A stretch of DNA of 64,000 nt from Burkholderia sp. GAS332. Lineage in GTDB: Bacteria > Pseudomonadota > Gammaproteobacteria > Burkholderiales > Burkholderiaceae. The stretch is taken from contig FSRV01000001.1 in assembly GCA_900142905.1 (NCBI GenBank), positions 4,526,001 through 4,590,000 on the forward strand. The letters run 5' to 3'. Each line of letters opens with the position of its first letter. Positions within the stretch are counted from its first letter, which is position 1. This document shows, one piece after another, positions 9,601 to 16,234 of this stretch. A program made the position numbers and the translations under genes. Below the pieces are notes generated by a model. It did not search any database, was not told the DNA's origin, and was given only the letters and a program-made list of their open reading frames with translations.

Positions 9601-9742
9601 GCACGTTCGTCGACCGCAGCATGCGCACGTCGGCGTCGCGCTGGCCGCAAATCTGCGTATAGGCGACGAACGCGTTCGCGCCGACCGCCGCGGCGACGAC
9701 TGCCAGATTGATCAGCAGCCGCTTCGATAAAAAAGGAGTCAT
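6632..9742 (-). CDS. Membrane-anchored PAS-PAS-LOV/PAS-GGDEF-EAL cyclic-di-GMP protein
   Basis: 1036 residues. Two membrane helices (about 8-28 and 184-204) flank an all-helical periplasmic sensor. Three PAS domains follow (about 225-340, 350-467, 475-595), then GGDEF (600-765) and EAL (785-1030). The cyclase motif G-G-D-E-F (682-686) and an I-site R-x-x-D (673-676) are intact; so are the phosphodiesterase signature E-A-L (810-812) and D-D-F-G-T-G-Y-S-S, so both activities are possible. The third PAS contains G-H-D-C-R-V-L-Q and F-W-N-Q-L, which resemble flavin-binding LOV domains (see findings). It is encoded alone, tail-to-tail with the LysR gene (12 bp between the stops). Confidence 0.95.
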   Translation of the reverse strand: MTPFLSKRLLINLAVVAAAVGANAFVAYTQICGQRDADVRMLRSTNVRQNLDAYRTALDGGLAALGRFEASGEAAPVNEAAAMANSLAGLERNLRTALTGEPAMLDTLAKLSADSHALQHDIDDALLKSASAKPNESRAWAASAYTHLGLGLDQVEASLAALRKQESQALQASLAASASETQRAMFLLIVTMLAGSTLLIFTFGARESSAREKLRTVRALGRNDERFRNLFDDHPVPMYIFERETLRFLAVNAAAIQQYGYSESEFLDMTIRAIRPNAEISRLESHLQRSDVLQHGRTMAGVWHHRRKDGSTISADISYHALNFMGRAAFFVLADDVTDQINAEAEAQRSNQMLETVMDNIPQRIFWKDQESRYLGCNMAFARDAGLSYPEQVVGKSDSDMPWRAFAGLLNEHDKEVVTTGVPKMNFEVDLVIDGVHRTTVTSKLPFTDSDGRVLGVLGSYTDITERKRSDLALRLQSRALDASVNAILITAPSPTGNLIEYVNPAFMRITGYDPAEVIGHDCRVLQRDDRDQEGVALIRQSLAANREVSAVVRNYRKDGALFWNQLFIAPVPNAEGVITHHIGVINDVTDLIRYQEQLEYQANYDSLTRLPNRNLLRDRLQHALIVAQRHHKGVAVVFIDLDGFKNVNDSLGHSVGDRLLSVVAERLARCTRTSDTVARHGGDEFVIVMTDTVDEQSLIAWMERVRASISEPVWLDGTELYVGCSMGASLFPQDGEDAETLMKKADLAMYRAKDMGRNTFQFYQPEMNASAGARLNLERRLRRALRDNEFLLHYQPQVDIVSGQIVGTEALVRWHDPEVGLVLPSLFIPVAEESGLIGPLSEWVLREACRQNKAWQDEGLPPARVSVNLSARVFQQRDIAKLVMQVLAETGLEPQYLELELTESTIMRNAEEAVSMLNELHALGIGLAIDDFGTGYSSLSYLKRFPVDRLKIDRSFVSDIGVSGDDETITSAIIALAHSLKLQVIAEGVETSAQLDFLKERACDEMQGFYFAKPLSTDAISALLQGGVGREAVTV

Positions 9743-9889
9743 GGGTTCCGAACGTCAATCGTTCTGAGGGCGGGAGCGCGGGGGTCGCTTTCGGTGCGTC
9801 GGGTCGCATCGAGTCGAGTCTTTTTACGCGCCAACCCATGGATAACGGCAGGGTTCGGAAGAGATTGAGGGGGAACGCAAAATAATTTG

Positions 9890-9945
9890 CCTAGCCGGCC
9901 GCACCTAGCCGGCCGCACCTAGCCGGCCGCGCCTAGCCGGCCGCG
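9890..9945. repeat. Four tandem copies of a 14-nt unit spanning a stop codon
   Basis: CCTAGCCGGCCGCA is repeated four times without spacers (9890-9903, 9904-9917, 9918-9931, 9932-9945; last base A or G). On the minus strand the first copy encodes Ala-Ala-Gly-stop of the neighbouring gene, and the remaining three copies extend into its 3' untranslated region. The unit is not a multiple of three. Confidence 0.95.
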
Positions 9946-10409
9946 CCAAATTCCTTCATCGCGGGAATGAAGTCGTGGTTGCCTTCCGGCTTGCGCGACA
10001 ATTTGGCGAGTACGTAGCGCTTGAACGGCTCGAGTTCGGCCCACTGGGCAATGCCCGGGGTGGGCAGGCCGGCCAGCCCCGCCTGATGCACGACGCCCTC
10101 AGGCACGGTATCCGTGCGGCGCCAGGCGGGCGCTTCTTCGGGCGTGAACCACTCCGGCTCGACATTCGCGTGGGTTCGCAGCATTTCGAACAGCGCGTGG
10201 TCGAAATTCGGCTCGATTTCCACACCTTCGTCGACTGGAAAGCGTGCCAGCAGCTTGCGGTCCTCGAGCGGCAGCAATTGCCACTGCGCGAGCGTGATGC
10301 GCAACCCGAAGCGATCGAGATTGAAGCGCACCGACATCGGGATGTAGGCGAAATTCTCCGAAGACGCGACTTCGAAGTTGAACAGAAGCGGTGCTTCGTT
10401 GAGTCCCAT
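9933..10409 (-). CDS. Nitrate-reductase-associated family protein
   Basis: 158 residues, soluble. The block I-P-M-S-V-R-F-N-L-D-R-F-G and I-T-L-A-Q-W near the N-terminus, followed by L-P-L-E-D-R-K-L-L, resembles the family first noted next to cyanobacterial assimilatory nitrate reductase (Nitr_red_assoc). Biochemical role unknown. It is divergent from fdhD, a sulfurtransferase for Mo-cofactor enzymes, which supports a molybdoenzyme-related role, although no nitrate reductase gene is in the window. The C-terminal A-A-G-stop is encoded by a 14-nt unit repeated three more times downstream. Confidence 0.7.
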   Translation of the reverse strand: MGLNEAPLLFNFEVASSENFAYIPMSVRFNLDRFGLRITLAQWQLLPLEDRKLLARFPVDEGVEIEPNFDHALFEMLRTHANVEPEWFTPEEAPAWRRTDTVPEGVVHQAGLAGLPTPGIAQWAELEPFKRYVLAKLSRKPEGNHDFIPAMKEFGAAG

Positions 10410-10568
10410 GACAGTATTCCCCTTTGGTGACGGGCAACGCGCAAGCCCAGCTTGAGGTATTTTAGAACCTTATTCGCGCAATAGCGGCACGGTCTGGTGC
10501 TGCGTCGCGCCGCCGGGCAAAAGCTGCAAGCCGCAGAAACGCGCGCAGCATGAAAGGAGTGAAGCAAC

Positions 10569-11408
10569 TTGAACGAACTGGAAACAGCCGGGCAGCCGGG
10601 CGCCGTGGAGCGTCAGGTGCACCGGCACCGCGGCGCAGCGGTCGAAACCGTCACCGATCATGTCGGTCAGGAGTGGCCGGTGGCGCTCGTCTTCAACGGC
10701 ATTTCGCACGCGGTGATGATGTGCACGCCGCGAGATCTGGAAGCGTTCGCGGTCGGTTTTGCGATTTCGGAAGGAATCGTGGAACGCGGCAGCGACATTC
10801 AGGACATCGAGGTCGAGCTGCACGACGATGACGAATTGCCGCATGCCGAAGTGCAATTGAAGGTGGTGCAGCAGGCGTTCGTCGCGCTGAAGGAAAAGCG
10901 CCGCGCGCTCGCCGGGCGTACCGGCTGCGGCGTATGCGGAATCGAAAGCATCGATCTGCTGGATCTGAAACCGGAACGCGTGCCGGACACGGGCTTTCTA
11001 CAACGGCTCGCGCCGGATGCGATCGCTCGAGCCGCTCGCGCGTTGCCGGAACACCAAGCGCTGACGCGTCTCACCGGCGGCTTGCACGCCGCGGCATGGT
11101 GCGATGCGGCAGGTGCGATCCGCTACGCGTTCGAGGATGTCGGCCGTCACAACGCGCTCGACAAGCTGATCGGCCAACTGGTGCTCGACCGCGTGGATAC
11201 CCGGGAAGGTTTTGTGTTTCTGTCGAGCCGCGCCAGCTACGAGCTGGTGCGCAAGGCTGCGCGTGTCGACGTGCCGATGGTCGCGACCATTTCGGCGCCG
11301 TCGTCGCTGGCGATTGCGATCGCTCGCAAAGCGGGCGTACGGCTGGTCAGCTTCTGCCGGGAAACCAGCTACGTCGACTACGACACCTTGCAGCCGACGC
11401 AATCTTGA
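10569..11408 (+). CDS. fdhD: Formate dehydrogenase accessory sulfurtransferase FdhD
   Basis: 279 residues. TTG start at 10569 with AAAGGAG about ten bases upstream; no in-frame ATG fits better. FdhD moves sulfur from IscS to the molybdenum cofactor of formate dehydrogenase. The essential cysteine pair lies in G-C-G-V-C-G (C120, C123), and the family block F-E-D-V-G-R-H-N-A-L-D-K is present, as is the C-terminal S-S-R-A-S-Y-E-L. Length matches E. coli FdhD (277). The formate dehydrogenase it serves is outside the window. Confidence 0.97.
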   Translation: MNELETAGQPGAVERQVHRHRGAAVETVTDHVGQEWPVALVFNGISHAVMMCTPRDLEAFAVGFAISEGIVERGSDIQDIEVELHDDDELPHAEVQLKVVQQAFVALKEKRRALAGRTGCGVCGIESIDLLDLKPERVPDTGFLQRLAPDAIARAARALPEHQALTRLTGGLHAAAWCDAAGAIRYAFEDVGRHNALDKLIGQLVLDRVDTREGFVFLSSRASYELVRKAARVDVPMVATISAPSSLAIAIARKAGVRLVSFCRETSYVDYDTLQPTQS

Positions 11409-11430
11409 GCGTCTGAAGCATCCTCAAGCA

Positions 11431-11455
11431 CCTGAGGCATTTTCATTACCTCAGG
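11431..11455. terminator. Hairpin between convergent fdhD and enoyl-CoA hydratase genes
   Basis: CCTGAGG (11431-11437) and CCTCAGG (11449-11455) form a 7-bp stem with an 11-nt loop in the 65-bp gap between the two converging genes. There is no strong T tract on either side, so it is at best a weak bidirectional terminator. Confidence 0.4.
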
Positions 11456-11473
11456 CGCCTGACCGCAGCCGGT

Positions 11474-12238
11474 TCAGTCGAACTGCCGGAAGTCCGGCTT
11501 GCGCTTCTCGAAGAACGCCTTGAACGCCTCGCGCGCTTCCGGCGCGATCAGCATCTTGCTGAAGTGCACCGCTTCCTCGCTCATCTGCGTTTGCAGCTCA
11601 TGCTGGCTGGCGCGCTTCATCAGACTCTTCGTCACCCGCAGCGACGACGCCGGCAGCGCCGCCAGCTTCGCCGCTTGCGCGACTGCAAACGCATCGACTT
11701 CAGCCGCGGGCAACACGCGATTCACGAAACCCATACGGTGCGCTTCGGCAGCGTCGAACGCTTCGCCGAGCAGCAGCTTTTCCGCTGCGGCCTGATAACC
11801 GGCCACGCGCTGCAACAGCAAACTCGACGCCGCTTCCGGACACAGCCCGAGTTGCGTGAACGGCAGCGAAAAGCTCGCCGTATTGGCTGCGTAGACCAGA
11901 TCGCAGTGCAGCAGGAGCGTCGTGCCGATCCCGACTGCCGGTCCCGCCACCGACGCCACCACCGGCTTCTCCGCCGAACTGATCGCACGCAGGAACTGGA
12001 ACACCGGTGCGTCTTCGCCGCCTGGCGGCCTCTTCATGAAGTCGTCGAGATCGTTGCCGGCGCTGAAAATGCCGGCGCTGCCGCGAATCAGAATCGCCCG
12101 GATCGATGTGTCGCCCTGCGCTTCGACCAATGCGTCGGCCATCGTCTGATACATCGCGGCCGTGATCGCGTTTTTCCTTTCGGGCCGGTTGAAAGCAATC
12201 GTCAGCACGCCGTCGGCGCGCTCGACCAGAATATCCAT
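11474..12238 (-). CDS. Enoyl-CoA hydratase/isomerase family protein
   Basis: 254 residues from 12238, where GAGGAG lies six bases upstream; an ATG two codons earlier is possible but sits directly on the ribosome site. Crotonase fold: the oxyanion-hole strand F-S-A-G-N-D-L-D-D-F and the second strand V-A-G-P-A-V-G-I-G-T-T are clear. The usual catalytic Glu of the hydratase after L-P-F-T-Q-L-G-L is replaced, as in isomerase-like PaaG/Eci relatives, so a delta3-delta2-enoyl-CoA isomerase role is also possible. It is the last gene of the beta-oxidation operon. Confidence 0.88.
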   Translation of the reverse strand: MDILVERADGVLTIAFNRPERKNAITAAMYQTMADALVEAQGDTSIRAILIRGSAGIFSAGNDLDDFMKRPPGGEDAPVFQFLRAISSAEKPVVASVAGPAVGIGTTLLLHCDLVYAANTASFSLPFTQLGLCPEAASSLLLQRVAGYQAAAEKLLLGEAFDAAEAHRMGFVNRVLPAAEVDAFAVAQAAKLAALPASSLRVTKSLMKRASQHELQTQMSEEAVHFSKMLIAPEAREAFKAFFEKRKPDFRQFD

Positions 12239-12331
12239 TGTCATCTCCTCGTACTCCTGGTTGCTGCTGAATGGAAAAAACGGTTCGCAAGCCAAGTGGC
12301 CAGCGAACCGTTTCCGCGGTCCCTAGGGAAT

Positions 12332-12353
12332 CACTGCAGGGATCCCCGCAGTG
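12332..12353 (-). other. Intergenic hairpin, fadA-like to enoyl-CoA hydratase junction
   Basis: CACTGC-A-GGG / CCC-GCAGTG forms a 9-bp stem with one bulged base in the 155-bp gap between the thiolase stop and the hydratase start. No T tract follows on the minus strand, so it looks like an mRNA-processing or stability element rather than a terminator. Confidence 0.45.
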
Positions 12354-12393
12354 TTCGCTGCGGGGACCAGCGCGGGGACCATGGCAAACACGA

Positions 12394-13593
12394 TTACAGA
12401 CGTTCGATAATGCCCGCGGCGCCCATGCCGGTACCGACGCACATTGTCACCATGCCGTACTTGAAGTTACGGCGGCGCAGGCCGTGCACAACCGTCGACG
12501 CACGAATCGCGCCCGTTGCACCCAGCGGGTGGCCGAGTGCGATCGCACCACCGAGCGGGTTGATCTTCGACGGATCGAGACCGAGGTCCTGAATCACCGC
12601 CAGCGATTGCGCGGCGAACGCTTCGTTCAGCTCGATCCAGTCCATGTCGTCGATCTTCAGGCCGGCGGCCTTCAGTGCGGCCGGAATCGCTTCTTTCGGA
12701 CCGATACCCATGATTTCCGGCGGCACGCCGCGCACGGCGAAGCTGACGAAACGGGCGAGCGGCGTCAGGTTGAATTCCTTCAGCATCTTTTCCGACACGA
12801 CGATCAGCGCACCCGCGCCGTCCGATGTTTGCGAGCTGTTGCCCGCCGTCACCGAACCCTTGTTCGCGAACACCGCGCGCAGTTTTGCCAGACCTTCCAG
12901 CGACGTTTCCGCACGCGGGCCTTCGTCGAGCGCGACTTCACGCGTCTTGATACGCACTTCGCCGGTCGCGAGGTCGGGGAAACGTTCGGTGATCGTGTAC
13001 GCGGCGATTTCGTCGTTGAACTCGCCGGCTTGCTGCGCGGCGATGGCGCGGCGGTGCGATTCGACCGAGAACGCGTCTTGCGCTTCGCGGCTGATCTTCC
13101 AGCGCTCGGCGACCTTCTCCGCGGTCAGGCCCATACCGTAGGCGATACCGATGTCTTCGTTGCGATCGAAGATATGCGGCGACATCGAGGGCTTGTTGCC
13201 CATCATCGGCACCATGCTCATCGATTCGCAGCCGCCCGCGATCATCGCGTCCGATTCGCCGACGCGAATCCGGTCAGCCGCCATGGCCAACGCCGTCAGG
13301 CCCGAAGCGCAGAAGCGGTTCACCGTGACGCCGCCTACCGAGTTCGGCAGGCCCGCCAGCAACGCGCCCATCCGAGCGACGTTCAGGCCCTGTTCCGCTT
13401 CCGGAATCGCACAGCCGATGATTGCGTCTTCGATCACCTTCGTATCGAGGCCGGGCACTTGCGCCACGGCCGACTTGATCGCGTGCACCAGCAGTTCGTC
13501 CGGGCGCGTGTTCTTGAACATCCCGCGCGGCGCCTTGCCGATCGGCGTGCGGCTCGCGGCGACGATGTATGCGTCTTGCAATTGCTTTGTCAT
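12394..13593 (-). CDS. Acetyl-CoA C-acyltransferase (3-ketoacyl-CoA thiolase), FadA-type
   Basis: 399 residues, typical thiolase length. The nucleophile lies in N-R-F-C-A-S-G-L (about C91), the active-site His in G-G-A-I-A-L-G-H-P-L-G and the second Cys in C-V-G-T-G-M-G-A, so all catalytic residues are present. It cleaves 3-ketoacyl-CoA to acetyl-CoA and a shortened acyl-CoA, the last step of each beta-oxidation turn. The start has AAAGGAG nearby. It follows the FadB-like gene by 82 bp, with a strong hairpin in the gap. Confidence 0.95.
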   Translation of the reverse strand: MTKQLQDAYIVAASRTPIGKAPRGMFKNTRPDELLVHAIKSAVAQVPGLDTKVIEDAIIGCAIPEAEQGLNVARMGALLAGLPNSVGGVTVNRFCASGLTALAMAADRIRVGESDAMIAGGCESMSMVPMMGNKPSMSPHIFDRNEDIGIAYGMGLTAEKVAERWKISREAQDAFSVESHRRAIAAQQAGEFNDEIAAYTITERFPDLATGEVRIKTREVALDEGPRAETSLEGLAKLRAVFANKGSVTAGNSSQTSDGAGALIVVSEKMLKEFNLTPLARFVSFAVRGVPPEIMGIGPKEAIPAALKAAGLKIDDMDWIELNEAFAAQSLAVIQDLGLDPSKINPLGGAIALGHPLGATGAIRASTVVHGLRRRNFKYGMVTMCVGTGMGAAGIIERL

Positions 13594-13611
13594 TTAAAGC
13601 TCTCCTTTGTC

Positions 13612-13645
13612 GACGGGAGTTAGCGCTTTAGCGCTTACTCCCGTC
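13612..13645 (-). other. Strong intergenic hairpin upstream of the thiolase gene
   Basis: GACGGGAGT-T-AGCGCT / AGCGCT-T-ACTCCCGTC: two 9-bp and 6-bp stem segments separated by one T/T mismatch around a 2-nt centre. It lies in the fadB-fadA gap, a few bases upstream of the thiolase ribosome site on the minus-strand transcript. There is no T tract, so it could be a processing site or could affect thiolase translation. Confidence 0.7.
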
Positions 13646-13675
13646 CCATGCATATGGATGCTGTCCGCTCGTCGC

Positions 13676-16111
13676 TTAGTTGCGCACCGGCTTGCCGGTT
13701 TGCAGCATGCCCATGATCCGTTCCTGCGTCTTTTGCGTGCCGAGCAGATCGACGAACGCTTGACGCTCGAGTTTGAGCAGCCATTCTTCGTCGACGAGGC
13801 TGCCGGCTTCCACGTCACCGCCGCACACCGCTTCCGCGATGCGGCTGGCGATCAGGAAATCGTGCTCGCTGATGAAACGGCCGTCGCGCATGTTGACGAG
13901 CGATGCCTTGATGGTCGCAATCGCCGAGCGGCCCGCCACCGGTACTTGCGTGACACGCAGCGGCGGACGATAGCCCGAGGCGGACAGCGCGCGCGCTTCC
14001 TTCTTCGCGATGTCGAGCAGTTCGAACACGTTGAAGACGATCGTGTCGGACGGCTTCAGATAGCCCATTGCGCGGGCGTCGAGTGCCGAGGCCGAGACCT
14101 TCGCCATTGCCGCGTTTTCGAACGACTTCTGCACGAACTTCAGCAGGTCATTGGTCGCGCCGGCTGCGGTTGCGGCTTCCGCTGCGCGCAGTGCCGCTTC
14201 CTTCAAGCCGCCGCCCGCGGGCACGAGACCCACGCCGACTTCCACCAGACCGAAATAGCTTTCGATGTGCGCGACACGCTTCGCGCTATGCAGCGCCAAC
14301 TCGCAACCGCCGCCGAGCGCGATGCCCGACACCGCCGAGATGACCGGCACGCTCGCGTACTTCACGCGCAGCATGCCTTGCTGGAATTTCTTCACGAACG
14401 GTTCGATGCCCTTCGCGCCACCCATCATGAATGCAGGCATGGCTTCTTCGAGGTTCGCACCCGCGGAGAACGGGCCGCCCGGCGTGCCGAGTTTCAGCGA
14501 CGTCGGCTGCCACACGACCAGACCCTTGTAGTCCTTCTCGGCCAGTTCGATAGCCTGCGTCAGACCGTCGATCACCGACGGTCCGATCGTGTTCATCTTG
14601 CTCTTGAACGACACGATCAGGACGTCGTTCTCGCCTGCACGGTCGTCGACCCATGCGCGCACGGCGTCGGTTTCGAACAGCGTCTTGCCGTAGGTCTTCG
14701 GATCAGCCGACGTTTCGCCGACCAGCGGTGCGCGGAACACCTGCTTGTCGTAGACCGACAGCGACGAGCGCGGCACGAACGTCTTCGAAGCCGGCGACCA
14801 CGAACCTTCGTTCGTATGCACGCCGCCCTTCTCGGCAACCGGACCTTCCAGCACCCACGACGGCAGCGGCACGTTCGACAGCGCCTTGCCGGCCGCGATG
14901 TCTTCCTGCACCCATTCGGCGACCTGCTTCCAGCCGGCCGTCTGCCAGCCTTCGAACGGACCTTCGTTCCAGCCGAAGCCCCAACGGATGGCCAGATCGA
15001 CGTCACGCGCGTTGTCAGCGATCGATTCCAGATGCACGCCGATGTAGTGATACACGTCGCGGAAAATCGACCACAGGAATTGCGCTTGCGGATGCTCCGA
15101 TTCACGCAGGAGCTTCAGACGCTCTGCCGCCGGACGCTTCAGAATGCGGCCGACCAGTTCGTCGGCCTTCGCGCCGCCGTCGACGTACGTGCCCGTCTTC
15201 GGGTCGAGCACTTTGATCGCCTTGCCTTCCTTCTTGTAGAAGCCGCCGCCGGTCTTCTGACCGAGTGCGCCCTTCTTCACGAGTTCGGCCAGCACAGGCG
15301 GCGTTTCGTAGACCGGGAAGAACGGATCGTCCTTCAGCGTGTCCTGCATCGTCTTGATAACGTGCGCCATCGTATCGAGACCGACCACGTCAGCGGTGCG
15401 GAACGTTGCGGACTTCGCACGGCCCAGGCGTGAACCGGTCAGGTCGTCCACTTCGTCGAAACGCAGGCCGAACTTGGCGGCTTCCGTAATCACGGCGAGG
15501 ATCGAGAAAATACCGACGCGGTTGGCGATGAAGTTCGGCGTGTCTTTCGCCCGCACCACACCTTTGCCGACCACGCTCGTCAGGAACGATTCGAGCTGAT
15601 CGAGAATTTCCGGACGCGTCGTCGCGGTCGGAATCAGTTCGACCAGGTGCATGTAGCGCGGCGGATTGAAGAAGTGCACGCCGCAGAAGCGCGCCTTCAG
15701 CTCATCCGAGAAACCGTTCGACAGCTCGGTGATCGACAGACCCGACGTATTGGTCGCGAAGATCGCATTCGGCGCAATGTGCGGCGACACCTTCTTGTAC
15801 AGGTCGTGCTTCCAGTCCATGCGTTCGGCGATCGCTTCGATCACGAGGTCGCACTCGGCGAGCTTCTCGATGTCGTCGTCGTAATTCGCGGGCTGGATAT
15901 ATTGCGCGTCGTCCTTCACGCCGAACGGCGCGGGCGACAGCTTCTTCAGATTCTCGATCGCCTTCAGGGCGATCGCGTTCTTCGGGCCTTCTTTGGCAGG
16001 CAGGTCGAACAGCAGCACGGGCACCTTGGCGTTGATCAGGTGCGCGGCGATCTGCGCGCCCATCACGCCGGCGCCGAGCACGGCTACCTTGCGAATGATC
16101 AGATTGCTCAC
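13676..16111 (-). CDS. FadB-like 3-hydroxyacyl-CoA dehydrogenase / enoyl-CoA hydratase
   Basis: 811 residues. The order is dehydrogenase first, hydratase last, the reverse of E. coli FadB. The NAD-binding fold starts at residue 8 with V-L-G-A-G-V-M-G-A; the catalytic His is in C-G-V-H-F-F-N-P-P-R-Y (about 145) and the dehydrogenase C-domain spans about 190-330. The crotonase half (about 480-690) has F-S-A-G-A-N-L-E-E and G-I-A-L-G-G-G-C-E-L. It hydrates enoyl-CoA and oxidises 3-hydroxyacyl-CoA, and should form a trifunctional unit with the downstream thiolase. Confidence 0.95.
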   Translation of the reverse strand: MSNLIIRKVAVLGAGVMGAQIAAHLINAKVPVLLFDLPAKEGPKNAIALKAIENLKKLSPAPFGVKDDAQYIQPANYDDDIEKLAECDLVIEAIAERMDWKHDLYKKVSPHIAPNAIFATNTSGLSITELSNGFSDELKARFCGVHFFNPPRYMHLVELIPTATTRPEILDQLESFLTSVVGKGVVRAKDTPNFIANRVGIFSILAVITEAAKFGLRFDEVDDLTGSRLGRAKSATFRTADVVGLDTMAHVIKTMQDTLKDDPFFPVYETPPVLAELVKKGALGQKTGGGFYKKEGKAIKVLDPKTGTYVDGGAKADELVGRILKRPAAERLKLLRESEHPQAQFLWSIFRDVYHYIGVHLESIADNARDVDLAIRWGFGWNEGPFEGWQTAGWKQVAEWVQEDIAAGKALSNVPLPSWVLEGPVAEKGGVHTNEGSWSPASKTFVPRSSLSVYDKQVFRAPLVGETSADPKTYGKTLFETDAVRAWVDDRAGENDVLIVSFKSKMNTIGPSVIDGLTQAIELAEKDYKGLVVWQPTSLKLGTPGGPFSAGANLEEAMPAFMMGGAKGIEPFVKKFQQGMLRVKYASVPVISAVSGIALGGGCELALHSAKRVAHIESYFGLVEVGVGLVPAGGGLKEAALRAAEAATAAGATNDLLKFVQKSFENAAMAKVSASALDARAMGYLKPSDTIVFNVFELLDIAKKEARALSASGYRPPLRVTQVPVAGRSAIATIKASLVNMRDGRFISEHDFLIASRIAEAVCGGDVEAGSLVDEEWLLKLERQAFVDLLGTQKTQERIMGMLQTGKPVRN

Positions 16112-16188
16112 GTCGTTCCTCCGGGGAGTTATGCGGTGTCGCGAATGTGTCTCTTACGTTCGCGATGTGTGGCTTGTGGCGGTGGAAG

Positions 16189-16215
16189 GCGCCACGCCGC
16201 TTGAGGGCGTGGCGC
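16189..16215 (-). other. Perfect intergenic hairpin, acyl-CoA dehydrogenase to fadB junction
   Basis: GCGCCACGCC (16189-16198) and GGCGTGGCGC (16206-16215) form a perfect 10-bp stem with a 7-nt loop in the 123-bp gap. A second looser inverted repeat (TCGCGAA ... TTCGCGA, 16139-16165) lies closer to fadB. No T tract follows on the minus strand. Confidence 0.65.
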
Positions 16216-16234
16216 TTGCCGTGAAGTGTGTGCT

